From contig CM038214.1 of the NCBI GenBank assembly GCA_021442155.1, positions 25,011,808 to 25,075,807 of the forward strand: a DNA stretch of 64,000 nucleotides, read 5' to 3'. This document shows, piece by piece, positions 22,697 through 34,585 of the stretch; positions within the stretch are counted from its first letter, which is position 1; each line of letters opens with the position of its first letter. The stretch comes from Cymbidium sinense. Taxonomy: Eukaryota > Streptophyta > Magnoliopsida > Asparagales > Orchidaceae. The position numbers and the translations under genes are program-made. The notes under the pieces were generated by a model. It was not told where the DNA came from, made no database searches, and saw nothing but the letters and a program-made list of their open reading frames with translations.

Positions 22697-24025
22697 TTAT
22701 GAAAAGGTTAATTAAGAGAGGAGAGGGAGGCTGTAGCCGATCTAATGTTTCCTGGAAATTTGGGAAGGAAATTTTTAACATTTTTTTTCTTTTTAACATG
22801 ATAAGTTTGGAAACCATTATATTTTCCCATATAATCATCATCCTAGAAGGATTTAGCAACATTAGTCATAGATTTAGGAGAAATCTCTTGATTAAAAATG
22901 AGTTCTCCTTCTTCCAAGACATTAGATTTTATTAAAGCCAAATGAGCATCGAGAATAATAAGAGAGAGAGCCAAAATAGATTCATTAAGAGGCAAGTGTG
23001 AACACCAAGCCCTTCCTATTCATGACTTAGATTATTAGACAAAGCCAAATCTTTATGAGAATTTAAATTATCTTGAATCTGGAAAATAGAATCAGTCTTT
23101 TCAACTTGATTATTATGAGGTATTAAAGGCATAATCTCCATTGAATTGGAATGATGCATAACATTATTATCCTCATTTATATTCTCAATCAAAGCTTTAT
23201 TTTTATCAATCAAAGCTGATAAGAATGTAGGATTGAATCAAAGGAAATAGAATCATCTTCTAAAAGTTTAGAAAAACTATTATTGTTCACATTAGGAGCC
23301 TTCAATTGCGTAGAAGATGTAAGAGTTAAAACAGCCTTATTAGGAACATTCAAAAATTCCATTTTTTTTGAAGTAGCTTTTTGATATTTAACAGTGATTG
23401 GCCTAGGGTTAGGAATAGAAGTTTCCTTAATAAGGATTTTATTTTTTAGGTGAGGATGATGAATGAAACATTTAGAATTATCATGCCCATGGATTTTACA
23501 GTGAGAACAAAAGATAGGGAGATTTTTAAATTCAAATCTTTGCATATAACCGTAATTTTTAGATCCCAACTAGATTTTTTTGGTGTTTCTTGGTAATGTC
23601 CAATTCAATAAGGATTCTAGCCACTAAAGGATGAGATTTTGTAGTCATTGCCTGATCAATTTACAATGGCCGACCTAATAAAGCACCCATAGCAAAATGG
23701 AATTGATGGTTAACAAAAGGAATTCACGTATTAGGCAGAGAAATATAAACTGGAACATCTCACTTTTGAATGATTTCAAAGTAGTCAAAGCCAAGTTAGT
23801 TGATTCTCTAGTAGGATCCATAGGATACTTCAGTTTTCCCTAAGGAATCATCAGGGAAGATGCCAAACCATGGTGTAACTCTAATGAAGACACGAAATAG
23901 GCTAGCTATCATCGATTTAAGAAGGATCTAGAGAGAATCGCTCAAAATAGCTAGCAAGTAGTGGCTAGAAAGCTAAAAATGAGAGGGGAAAGGGAGCATG
24001 ATGACCATGGCTCAGGTAGTAATTT
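22697..24025 (-). mobile_element. L1-type LINE fragment C: 5' end and ORF1
   Basis: Minus-strand fragment aligning by eye with positions about 563-1915 of LINE A for its whole length, with only scattered differences. It contains the 5' leader, ORF1 and the start of the ORF1-ORF2 spacer, and stops about 20 bp before the ORF2 start. LINE copies are normally truncated at the 5' end; here the 5' end is present and the 3' end missing, so the 3' edge is probably a deletion or recombination breakpoint rather than an integration end. Confidence 0.9.
23016..23720 (-). pseudogene. LINE C ORF1 relic with intact zinc knuckle
   Basis: The best preserved ORF1 C-terminus in the window. The frame 23569-23210 (119 codons) carries an intact C-x2-C-x4-H-x4-C knuckle at residues 21-34 (CSHCKIHGHDNSKC, about 23468-23509), then a basic segment and an Asn/Ser-rich tail. 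The reading continues in another frame at 23213-23016, so one frameshift separates them. Upstream (23570-23720) the DUF4283-flanking part is readable with stops. The knuckle is expected to bind element RNA in the ORF1 complex. Clearly a pseudogene overall. Confidence 0.85.
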
Positions 24026-25235
24026 TTTGGGTTTTAGGTTTCAGTTTAAGGTTTTGGATTAGTTTATTTTAAAGTTTAGGTTTAGTTTAGGTTTAGGTTT
24101 GGGTTTAGGTTTAAGTTTAGGTTTAGGTTAAGGGTTTAGGTTTAGGTTTAGGGTTTAAGTTTTATTTAGGTTAAGTTTAGGAGTTTAAGTTAGTTTGATT
24201 TAGAGTTTAGGTTAGGAGTTAAATTTAGTTTAGTTTAGATTAGGTTATTAGTTTAGTTTTTTAAGTTAAGTTTAGGTTTAGGTTTTTAGTTCATTTAAAT
24301 TAGGTTTAGTTTAGGTTTAAATTTAGTTTATAGGTTAGTTTAGTTTAAGTTTAGGATTTTTAAGTTTAGTTTAGTTTAAGTTTAGTTAGGGTTTAGGTTT
24401 AGATTAATTTTAAGTTTAAACTTAGGTTTATATTTAGGTTTAAGTTTATATTTAGGTTTAGGTTTAGGATTTAAGTTTACTTAGGTTTAGTTTAATTAGG
24501 TTTAGGTTTAAGTTTTAGGTTTAGAATTTGATTTAAATTAATTTTTTAAGTTTATTAGGTTTAGTTTATTTATTTAAGTTTAGATTAGGTTTAGGATTTA
24601 GTTTAGTTTAAGTTTAGTTATTTTTAGGTTTAGTTAGGTTTAGGTTTAAATTTTAAGTTTAGTTTAGGATTTGATTTAAGGTTTATTTTTTTTAATTTAG
24701 GTTTAGATTTAGATTTAGGTTTTTTAGTTTAGTTTAAGTTTAGTTTAAATTTTAGTTTAAGTTTAGGTTTAAGTTTAAGTTAGGTTTTAGTTTAAGGTTT
24801 ATTTAGGTTTAGTTTAGGTTTAGTTTAAGTTTAGTTTAGGTTTAGGTTTAGTTAGGTTTAGGTTTAGGTTTAAGTTTAGGTTTAAATTTATTTAGGATTA
24901 GGGTTTAGTTTAGGGTTTATAGTTTAGGATTAGTTATAGTTTAGTGTATAGAATTTAGGTTTTATTATTTTAGGTTTAGGGTTTAGAGTTTAGGGTTTGG
25001 GGTTCTAGATTTTACATTTTAGGGTTTAGAGTTTATGATTTAGGGTTTTAGGGTTTATGGTTAGGGTTTAGGGTTTAGGGTTTATGGTTTACGGTTTGGG
25101 TTTAGTGTTTACTATTTATGGTTTTTAGGGTTTAGGGTTTAGGGTTTAGGTTTTTAGTTTAAGGTTTAGGTTTTAGTTTAGGCTTTAAGGTTTAAGGTTT
25201 TAGTTTAGGCTTTAAGGTTTAAGGGTTTTTTTAAC
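24026..25235 (+). repeat. TTTAGG/TTTAAG hexamer array and TTTAGGG block
   Basis: Hexamer-type words to about 24900, then TTTAGGG words. Same composition and position relative to LINE and GRP as 1916-3210. Ends with a repeated TTTAGGCTTTAAGGTTTAAGG phrase near 25170-25222. No gene seen. Confidence 0.9.
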
Positions 25236-25660
25236 ATAGAACAAATTCATATTCCACATTTCTTCTTTTCGATTTCAACAGCCTAGTAGCACACCAAGTT
25301 TTCTAAGACACAAGTGATGACATAAATAAAAAATGAGAATGCATAAAGAAAATTAGAAACCCTAGGTAACTAAAACTATCTCTAAAGACAGGTTCCATAA
25401 GGTATAGGTTAGTTCTTGATTTCTCGTTAGCATCAGACCACCACTTCTTCTCGAGTAGTAGGATCTTCCATTATATCACTGATCTATCCCTCCGTGGCCA
25501 TATAACCTCATCGGTCATCTGCCTCCATAACCTACTTCAACCACCTCCATATCCACCGGCACCTCCAGATCCCCACCACCATTACAATAATGTTGCCTTT
25601 GCCTCCTTCTTAAATCTAGGCCTAATTGGTGATGTTCCATTTGTCAAGGTTTCATTATTA
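25236..25660 (-). pseudogene. GRP gene 3' fragment, copy 5
   Basis: About 425 bp. Sense layout: degraded RRM end near 25650, Gly-rich coding relic with CCACCTCCATATCCAC (complement) near 25540, stop region near 25420, 3' UTR to about 25236. A run of seven A follows in sense (complement of about 25226-25232). Lies about 1.2 kb beyond LINE C, mirroring copy 1 beyond LINE A. Confidence 0.85.
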
Positions 25661-27167
25661 TGATTTAGGTTTATGTTTTTGTTTATTAGGTTTTTCAATT
25701 TAGGTTTATTTATTTTATTAATTTAGTTTCTTTAGGTTTAGGCTTAGGGTTTAGGGTTTAGGGTAAGTGTTTAGGGTATAGGGTTTAGGGTATAGGGTAT
25801 AGGGTTTAGGGTTTAAGGTGTAGGGTTTTAGGGTTTAGGGTTTAGGGTTAGAGTTTAGGGCTTAGAGTTTAGGGCTTAGGGTTTAGAGTTTAGTGTTTAG
25901 GCTTTAGGTTTAGGGTTTTTAGGGTTTAGGGTTTAGGGTTTAGGGTTAGGTTAGGGTTTAGGGTTAGCTTATAATTTAGGGTTTTAGGGTTTAGGGTTTA
26001 GGGTTTAGGGCTTAGGGTTAAGTTAGGGTTCAGGGTTTTTTTTATCGTTTAGGGTTTATGGTTTGGGGTTTAGGGTTTAGGGTTTGGGTTTCGAGGTTAG
26101 GGTTTAGGGTTTAGTGTTTAAGATTCAGGGTTTAGGTATTTTTTTAAATTTTTTTTATTTTTTTAAATTAAGTAAACGGGTAAGATTAGGTTTATTTAGT
26201 TTATTTTTTATTTATTTTTGTTTATTTTATTCTTTATTTTTATTTAGTTATAATTTTATTTTTATTTAGTTTAGCTTATTTATTTTAAGTTTATTTAATT
26301 TAGTTTAAGTTTTTTATGTATTTTATTTTTTAGGTTTAGATATATGTTTAGTTTTATTTATTAGTTTAGTTTTATTTTTATTTTATTTTTTAGTTTTAGG
26401 TTTTATTTTTTATTTTTAGGTTTAGCTGTAGGTTTTTATCTTGTTTTTTTAAGATGAGGTGTTAGGTTTTTATTTTAGGTTTATTTTTAGGTTTTATTTT
26501 TTAGTTTAGGTTTAGGTTTATTTCTAGTTTATTTTATTTTGTTTAGTTTAGGTTTGGCTTTAGGTTTAGCTTATTTTAGGTTTAGGTTTTATTTATTTTA
26601 TTTTAGTTTATTTTTGTTTAGGATTAGGTTTATTTTATTTATACTTCATGTTTATTTCTTTTTGTTTAGGATTTAGGTTTTATTTTTTATTAATTTTTAG
26701 GTTTTATTTTTAAGTTTTTATTTAGTTTTGATTTTATTTTATTTTAGGTTTATTTTAATTTTATTTAGGTTTTTTATTTTTTTAGTTTAGTTTAGGTTTT
26801 TATTTATTTTATTTTATATTGTTTTTATTTTCTATTTTATTTTCTTTTTAGGTTTTGGTTTAGTTTATTATTTTATTTTATTTTGGTTTACGTTTATTTA
26901 TTTATTTATTTTATTCTTAGGTTTTATTTAGTTTAGGTTTAGGCATTTAGCTTTTTAGGGTTTAGGGTTTAGGGTTTAGCGTTAGTTTTGGGTTTAGGGT
27001 ATAGGGTTTAGGGTTTAGGGTATAGGGTTTAGGGTTTAGGGTTTTATGATTTAGGGTTTAGGATTTAGGGTTTTTAGGGTTTAGGGTTTAGGGTTTATGG
27101 TTTAGAGTTTAGGTTTTTGATTTAGATTCAAGTTTTAGTTTAGGGTTTAGGGTTTTTGTTTTTTTTA
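25661..27167 (+). repeat. Telomere-like block, tagged T/A-rich monomer, telomere-like block
   Basis: TTTAGGG words to about 26145, tag TTAAGTAAACGGGTAAG at about 26168-26184, T/A-rich words to about 26950, then TTTAGGG words. Same arrangement as 3556-5056 between GRP copies 1 and 2. No gene seen. Confidence 0.87.
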
Positions 27168-27495
27168 AGAGAACAAATTCAGATGCAACATTCCTTCTTT
27201 TTGATTTTATCAACCAAGTAACACACCAAGTTTTTGAATACATAAATGACAATATAGATAAGAAATGAGCATGCATAGAGCAAATCAAAATCTTAGATAA
27301 CTAGAACTGTTTCTACTAAAAAGACACAATTTGATAAGCAGTAGATCAGATTGACCATTCTTCAGTTTCTCCAATTCCCATCAGAACCACCCTCATCTCT
27401 CGAGTAGCGTGATCCACTATAATATACCCAATCTTTCCCTCCACCACCATGGGTGTAACCTTCTTCACTCCTCCTGCCTCCATAACAACCATGCA
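27168..27495 (-). pseudogene. GRP gene 3' fragment, copy 6 (5'-truncated)
   Basis: 3' UTR and last part of the coding region. The C-terminus is readable in one frame as GSRYSRDEGGSDGNWRN followed by a stop near 27357, matching the usual Gly-Asn-Trp-Arg-Asn end of plant GRPs. The copy breaks off within the Gly-rich part at about 27495, earlier than the standard junction. Starts about 1.93 kb after copy 5. Confidence 0.87.
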
Positions 27496-28985
27496 TTTTT
27501 AGGGTTTAGGGTTTTAGAGTTTAGGGTTTAGGGTTTAGGGTTTAAATTTTAGGTTTAGGGTTTGGGTTTAGGCTTTAAGGTTTAGAGTTTTAGAGTTTAG
27601 GGTTATTTAGTGATTAAGGTTTAGGGTTTAGGGCTTAGGGTTGTATGGTTTAGGGTTTAGGGTTTAGTTTTTAAGGTTCTAGGAGGTTTAAGGTTTAGGG
27701 TTTAGGGTTATTTTAATGTTTGGGGTTTAGGGTTTATGGTTTTTTAGGGTTTAGGATTTAGGGTTTAGGGTTTTAGGGTTTTGGGTTTAATGTTTAGAGT
27801 TTTTAAGGGTTTAGGGTTTTAGGTTTAGGGTTTAGGGTTTAGGGTTTATGGTTTATGGTTTAGGATTTAGGTAGGGTTGTAGGTTTAGGGTTTAAGATTT
27901 AGCATTGTAGGTTTATGACTTAGGGTTTAGAGTCTAGGGTTTAGGGTTTAGGATTTAGGGTTTAGGGCTTTCAGGGTTTATGGTCTATAGTTTAGAGTTT
28001 AGGTTTTTTAAAAAAAAAAAGTAAACTGGTAGGTTTAGGATTATTTAGTTTAATTTTTATTTATTTTAGTTTATTTTATTTTTTATTTTTATTTAGGTTT
28101 ATATTTTTTATTTAATTTATTTATTTATATTAGGTTTATTTATTTTAGATTGTTTTTTAGATTTAGGTTTATTTTTTAGTTTAGTTTTTTTTAGTTTTAG
28201 GTTTTATTTTTTATTATTAGGTTTAGGTTTACATATTTATTTTATTTTTTAGGTTTAGGTTTTATGTTGTTAATTTTGGTTTATTTTTAGGTTTTTTTTT
28301 TAGTTTAGTCTTAGGTTTTGTTTTTAGTTTATATTTTTATTTTTTTAGTTTAGGTTTAGGTTTAGGTTTAGGTTTTATTTATTTTAGTTTAGCTTATTTT
28401 AGTATAGGTTTAGGTTTATTTTATTTTTATTTTAGGTTTAGGTTTTTTTAGTTTAGAGTTTAGGTGTTATTTTTTATTTATTTTTAAGTTTATTTTTTAG
28501 GTTTAGGCTTTTATTTTGTTTTTTTTATCATAGGTTTATTTTATTTTTATTATAGGTTTAGTTTTTATTTTATTTAGGTTTTTTAAGGTTTTTTTATTTT
28601 TTTATTTTGATTAGGGGTTTAATTATTCTATTTTAGTTTAGTTTTTATTTTCTATTTTATTATATTTTAGGTTTAAGTTTAGGTTTAGATTTTAGTTTAG
28701 ATTTTTAGTTTATTTAATTTTTTTTTAATTTAGGTTTAGAATTTTTGGTTTAGTGTTTAAGGCTTTAAGGTTTAGGGTTTATGGTTAGGTTTTAGGTTTA
28801 GAGTTTAGGATTTAGTTTAGGGTTTAGCATTTATGGTTTAAGGTTTTTGTTTAATGGAGTTTATGGTTTAGGGTTTAGAGTTTTAGGGTTTACGGTTTAC
28901 GGTTTAGGGTTTAAGGTAAAGGTTTTACAGTTAAGGGTTTAAGGTTGGTTTTAGGGTTAGGATTTTTTATTTTATTTTTTATTAA
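27496..28985 (+). repeat. Telomere-like block, tagged T/A-rich monomer, telomere-like block
   Basis: TTTAGGG words to about 28010, A-run and tag GTAAACTGGTAGG at about 28021-28033, T/A-rich words to about 28740, TTTAGGG words to about 28980. No gene seen. Confidence 0.87.
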
Positions 28986-30410
28986 ATTAAGTAAAATGAT
29001 AGGTTTATGTTTATTTAGTTTATTTTAATTTTATTTTTATTTAATTTAGTTTAGGTTTTTTATTTTAGTATTTTTTTAAGTTTAGTTTTAGGTTTAGGTT
29101 TATTTTTAGTTTAGTTTTATTTTTATTTTATTTTTTAGGTTTAGGTTTTATGTTTTATCTTTAGGTTTTTATTTTTATTTTATTTTTTTAGGTTTAGGTT
29201 TTAAGTTTATATTTTAGGTTTTATTTTTTTAGTTTAAGGTTTAGGGTTTTTTTATATAAAAAAATTAAGTAAATTGATTGGTCTAGGTTTATTTAGTTTA
29301 TTTTTTATTTATTTTAGTTTATTTTATTTTTTATTGTTATTTAGGTTTATTTTTATTTTTTTATTTAGTTTAGTTTTTTTATATTATGTTTATTTATTTT
29401 AGATTAGGTTTTTTTTCATTTTAATTTAGTTTTTAGGTTTATGTTTATTTTGTAGTTTAGTTTTATTTTTATTTTATTTTTTAGGTTTAAGTTTAATTTT
29501 CCATTATTAGATTTAGGTTAAAGTTTGTATTTTAGTTTTATTTTTATTTTTTTGGTTTAGTTTTTAGGTTGTTATTTTAGGTTTATTTTTAAGTTTGACT
29601 TTTTAGTTTAGGCTTAAGTTTATTTTTACTTTATTTCTTCTGATTTAGTTTAGGTTTATGTTTAGGTTTAGTTTATTTTAGGTTTAGGTTTAGTTTATTT
29701 TAAGTTTAGGTTTAGGTTTTAATTATTTTATTTTACTTTATTTTACTTTAGGTTTAGTTTTATTTTATTTTGTTTATTTTATTTTTATTTTAAGTTTAGG
29801 TTTTTTTAGTTTACAATTTAGGAGTTGTTTTTTTATTTATTTTTAGGTTTATGTTTTTATTTAGTATTTATTTTATGTTTTATTTTAGGCTTATTTTATT
29901 TTTATTTTAGGTTTATTTTTTATTTTATTTAGTTATTTTAATTTTAGGTTTATTTGATTTTTTTTGTTTAGTTTAGGTTTTTATTTATTTTATTTTAGTT
30001 TAGTTTTTATTTTCTATATTATTTTATTTTTTGGTTTAGGGTTAGGTTTAGTTTTAGGTTTAGGTTTAGGTTTTAGGGTTTAGGGTTTATGGTTTAGGAT
30101 TTTAACTTTTATGATTTATGGTTTAGGGTTTAGTGTTTAGGGTTTAGGGTTTTTAGGGTTTAGGGATAATTTGGGGTTTAGGTTTTAGGTTTAAGGTTTA
30201 GGTTTTAATTTGGGGTTTAGGGTTAGGGTTTAAGGTTTAGGTATAAAGTTTTTCTAAACAAAGTATAGGGTTTAGCGTTTAAGGTTTTAGGGGAAATTGT
30301 TTAGGGTTTTAGGGTTTAGAGTTTAGGGTTTATGGTTGCAGGTTTAAGGCTTAGGGTTTAAGGTTTAGGATTAGGGTATTTTTATATATTATATCTTTTT
30401 TTATTTTTTT
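28986..30410 (+). repeat. Two tagged T/A-rich monomers and telomere-like block
   Basis: Tags at about 28986-29002 (TTAAGTAAAATGATAGG) and 29264-29280, again a short-long pair about 280 bp apart. T/A-rich words to about 30070, then TTTAGGG words. No gene seen. Confidence 0.86.
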
Positions 30411-32696
30411 AAATTAAGTAAATTGGTAGGTTTTGGTTTATATAATTTATTTATTATTTATTTTAGTTTATTTTATTTTTTATTTTTATTTAGATTTATT
30501 ATTATTTTTATTTAGTTTAGTTTATGTTTTTATTTTAGTTTATTTTTTAAGTCTAGGTTTAGGTTTAGATTTATTTTTTAATTTAGATTTTTTTTTATTT
30601 TATTTTTTAGGTTCTGGTTTTATTTTTTTTTAATTTTAGGTTTTGGTTAAATTTTATTTTATTTTATTTTTGTTTAAGTTTTAGGTTTCTATTTTAGTTT
30701 TATTTTTGGGTTTATTTAGTTTATTTTTTATTTTTGTGTAGGTTTATTTTTATTTTTCTAGTTTGGTTTATTTATAATAGGTTTATTAATTTTAGTTTAG
30801 GTTTTTTTTAGATTATTTTTTAGGATTAGGTTTAGGTTTAAGTTTCCTTTTAATTTACATTTATTTTTATTTTATTCTGTAGGTTTAGGTTTCATTTTTT
30901 ATTATTAAGTTTAGGGTTAGGTTTTTATTTTATTTTTTTAGGTTTAGGTTTTATGTTGATATTTTATATTTTTTTAGGTTTTATTTTTTTGTTTAGGCTT
31001 AGGTTTATTTTTAGTTTATTTTATTTTATTTAGTTTAGGTTTAGGTTAAGGTTTAGGTTTTACTTATTTTAGTTTAGTTTATTTTAATTTAGGTTTAGGT
31101 GTTATTTTTTTATTTATTTTTAGGTTTATTTTTTAGGATTAGGTTTTTATTTATTTTTTATTTTATTTTATCTTAGGTTTACTTTCTTTTTATTTTAGTT
31201 TAGTTTTATTTTACTTAGGTTTTTTATTTTTAAGTTTATTTTATTTTTTATTTAGTTTAGGTTCCAATTTATTCTATTTTAGTTTAATCTTTATTTTCTA
31301 TTTTCTTTTATTTTTAGGTTTAGGTTTAGGTTTCAGTTTAGGTTTTTATTTTATTTTATTTTATTTTTTGATTTAGGTTTAGGTTTAGGGTTTAGGGTTT
31401 AGGGTTTATGGTTTAGTGTTTTAAGGTTTAGTGTTTAGGGTTTAAGTTTTAAGGTTTAGTGTTTAGAGTTTAGGGTATTTAGGGTTTAGGGTTTATTATT
31501 TAGGTTTTAGGTTTAGGGTTTAGGTTTTAATTTAAGGTTTTTTTAAACAGAGTTTAGGATTTGGGGTTTGGGGTTTAGGGTTTAGGGTTTTAGGGTTTAA
31601 GTTTTAGAGTTTAGGGTTTATAGTTTAGGGTTTAGGATTTTGTGGTTTAGGGTTTAGGGTTAACATTTTTTTATTTTTTTAAATTTTTTTTAAATTAAGT
31701 AAAATGGTTGGTTTAGGTTTATTTACTTCACTTTTTATTTATTTTGGTTTAATTTTAATTTTAACTTTTTTTATGTTTATTTTCATTTTTAATTAGTTTA
31801 GTTTAGGTTTTTAATTTAAGTTTATTTTTTAGGTTTAGGTTTAGGTTTAGGTTTATTTTTTACTTGAGTTTAACTTTTATTTTATTTTTTAGGTTTAGGT
31901 TTTATTTTTTGATTTTTGCTTTAGGTTTAGGTTTTTATTTTATTTTTTAGGTCTAAGTTTTAGGTTTTTATTTAATTTTTAGTTTAGGTTTAGGTTTATT
32001 TTAGTTTATTTTATTTTATTTAGTTTAGGTTTAGGTTTAGGTTTTATTTATTTTAGTTTAATTTTTTAGTTTAGGTTTAGTTTATTTTATTTTATTTATT
32101 TTATTATCATTTTGGTTTAGTTTTTTTGGGGTTTAGGTTTTAAGGTTATTTTTTTTAGGTTTAGGTTTTTATTTTTTATTTTATTTTAGGTTGATTTTAT
32201 TTTTATTTTACATTTAGTTTTATTTTATTAAGTTTTTTATTCTTAAGTTTATTTTATTTTTAGTTTAGTTTAGGTTTTTATTTATTTTAGTTTAATTTAT
32301 TTTTATTAGTTTATTTTATTTTATTTTAGTTTTAGGTTTAGGTTTTAGTTTAGATTTTTATTTTATTTTATTCTTTATTTTATTTAGGTTATTTATTTTA
32401 TTTTATTTTTAGGTTTTATTTAGTTTATGTTTAAGTTTTCAGGTTTGTAGGGTTTAGGGTTTAGGGTTTAAGGTTTAGGTTTGTAGGGTTTAGGGTTTAG
32501 GGTTTAGGGTTTATTGTTTAGGGTGTAAGGTTTAGGGTTTAGGGTTTTATGGTTTAAGGTTTAGGGTTTAGTGTTTAAGGTTTAGGGTTTAGGGTTTCAG
32601 TTTGGGTTTAGGGTTTAGGGTTTATGGTTATAGGTTTAGGGTTTAGGTTTCAAGGTTCAGGGTTCAGGTTCAAGTTTAGGGTTTATGGCTTTTTTT
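30411..32696 (+). repeat. Two tagged T/A-rich monomers with telomere-like blocks
   Basis: Tags at about 30414-30430 (TTAAGTAAATTGGTAGG) and 31695-31711. T/A-rich parts at 30431-31385 and 31712-32440; TTTAGGG parts at 31386-31690 and 32441-32696. The 66-codon plus-strand open frame at 30433 is a low-complexity Leu/Phe/Tyr product of the repeat, not a gene. Confidence 0.87.
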
Positions 32697-33177
32697 TAAT
32701 AGAGAGAAAATTTAGATTAAAAATTTCTTCTTTTTTTTTTTCAATTTCACCAACAAAATAACACACCAAGTTTTCTAAGACACAAGCGACGACATAAATG
32801 AAAAATGAGCAGACATAGAGCAAATCCAAAACCCTTTATAACTAGAATCATCTCTACTATAAAGACAGTTCCATATGCAGTAGATCAGATTGGTCATTCT
32901 TCATTTCTCCAGTTCCCATCAGAACCACCCCGGCCTCTCGAGTAGTGGGATCCACCATCATATCCCTGATCTCTCCCTCGACCACCACCATGATTGTAAC
33001 TTTTAGCTCCTCCACCTCCATAACACCACTCGACCACCACCTCCATATCCAATAGCACCTCCAGATCTCTCACCACCACTGGGATAACCACTACCTTTGC
33101 CTTCACCTCCACCACTAGATCTAGATTAAGCTTGCTTAACGGTGATGTTCCTACTATCAAGGTTCTGCCCATTCTTA
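32697..33177 (-). pseudogene. GRP gene 3' fragment, copy 7 (best preserved)
   Basis: The most informative copy. In sense it begins at the telomeric junction (CCCTAAGAATGGG) and reads NGQNLDSRNITV, the C-terminal end of the RRM domain of GRP7/GRP8-type proteins. A stop follows shortly, then a Gly-rich stretch. After a frameshift the end is open as YNHGGGRGRDQGYDGGSHYS and then RGRGGSDGNWRNEE with a stop near 32894. Loss of one T relative to copy 8 changes the end from NWRN-stop to NWRNEE-stop. A 3' UTR of about 195 bp follows. Known members bind RNA through the RRM, with the Gly-rich tail aiding interactions. At least one stop and one frameshift make this a pseudogene. Confidence 0.92.
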
Positions 33178-33520
33178 GGGTTTAGGTTTAGGTTTAGGTT
33201 TATTAGGTTTTGGGTTTATACTTATTTTTCAATTTATTCAGTTACTTTAGGTTTAGGTTTAGGGTTTGGATTTATGGTTTAGGGTTTAGGGTTTAGGTTT
33301 TGGGTCTAGGGTTTAAGGTTTATGGTTTAAGGTTTAGGATTTCAGGTTTTATACTTTTAGGATTTGGGGTTTAGGGTTTAAGGTTAAGGGTTTAGTGTTT
33401 AGGATTTAGGGTTTACAGTTAGTTTAGGGTTTAGGGTTTAAAGTTTTAGGATTTAGGGTTTAGGTTTAGGGATTTGGGTTTTAGGGTCTAAGGTTGTTTA
33501 ATGTTTAAGGTTTAGGGGTT
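33178..33520 (+). repeat. TTTAGGG telomere-like block
   Basis: TTTAGGG and TTTAGG words between GRP copy 7 and LINE fragment D. No gene seen. Confidence 0.9.
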
Positions 33521-34520
33521 TTGTGGAAAGTCATATTTTTATTACAAATAAAGGAAAAGATATAATTTCCTTAAAAGGGGTAAAGCTCTAAAACTCTACT
33601 ACTGTCAGAGCTACAAGAAACCTAGAGAGGTAAACCCCCATCTAAGTACATTAAGAAAAGAAGAGAAAACAAAAGAGCAAATATAGCCCCTAAAAATCAT
33701 AAGAGAAAATGATGGAGTAAGACTAAAATAAATCTTGAAAATAGTAAAAGGATGAGTCAGCAATAGTTCATGATTTCTTTGAGAAAGAACGATAAGCAAG
33801 ATCCACAACAACAACACTTGGGTTGACTGAGCAACGACTATTCCCTCTGTAAAGTTCCAACTTGTAAAAGAAATATACAAAACACTACAAAGGCAAAAGT
33901 CATATCTAAAAAAGATAAGGTTAAAAAGAGGAAAAGGAGAGAGCTAAGAAAGAGAAGGCTCGGGCTTAGTTAGGATCATCTCAAGGGGCAATAATACATA
34001 TGAGCATCCAAACTTCATAAACAAGGGTTACAACCATATGTAATGCTACCAACCAAAGAGAAGAGGTGAGTAACATCAATACCATCATAGTCAGCATACC
34101 CATAGTGTTCCAAATATAGCACATTAAACAAAGATCAACTTGACAACTATAGCGTGAAACACAAAATAAAAAACCACAAGCTCCAAACTAGGGAAAACTA
34201 GAAGCCATCAAAACAGACCAATGCCAATTAATAAAGAAACAACAAACAAAACCAAGATAGGAACCCTGAAGCCAAAGTCCCTACAATAAGCAGCCACCAA
34301 GAAAAACTGGGGTGAGCAACCACAAATGACTAAATAGCTCAAAAACAAAACCATCAACTGAAGGAAACATAAGCTACAACTAGTGCAAATCACCACAAGA
34401 TAAAACAACCACATAAAAGGGGGCCAAAGGTAGCCACCAACCACTAGAAACCAAGAATTCCAATCCAAAAGGATCAATAAACTTTCAGCCAGCATAGCAA
34501 AATGCTCTACCAAATTATCC
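33521..34520 (-). mobile_element. LINE fragment D: 3' region only
   Basis: About 1 kb, A-rich on the + strand, related to the 3' regions of LINEs B and E. Shared features are a left end with ATTTTTATTACAAATAAAGG...GGGGTAAAGCTC (compare 47396-47450, ATTTTATTGCCACAAAAAGAGG...GGGGATAAACTT), a GGGTTACAA stretch and the CATCATAG segment near 34085. No ORF1 or ORF2 sequence is present, fitting a strongly 5'-truncated insertion. In sense its 3' end runs into AAAACCCCTAAAC without a long poly(A). Open frames within it (33611-33880, 34208-34513) show no recognisable domain. Confidence 0.75.
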
Positions 34521-34585
34521 GGTTTAGGTTTTAAGTTTAGGGTTCAGGTTTTATTTTAGGGTTTAGGGTTTTGGTTTTATTTCAT
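34521..34585 (+). repeat. Short telomere-like spacer
   Basis: Only about 65 bp of TTTAGG/TTTAGGG words separate LINE fragment D from GRP copy 8. Confidence 0.85.

Noticed and set aside
32894..33172. A functional GRP gene on the minus strand
   Set aside because: Only the end of the RRM is present, with a stop and a frameshift before the open C-terminus. The start of the 92-codon frame is out of the true GRP frame.
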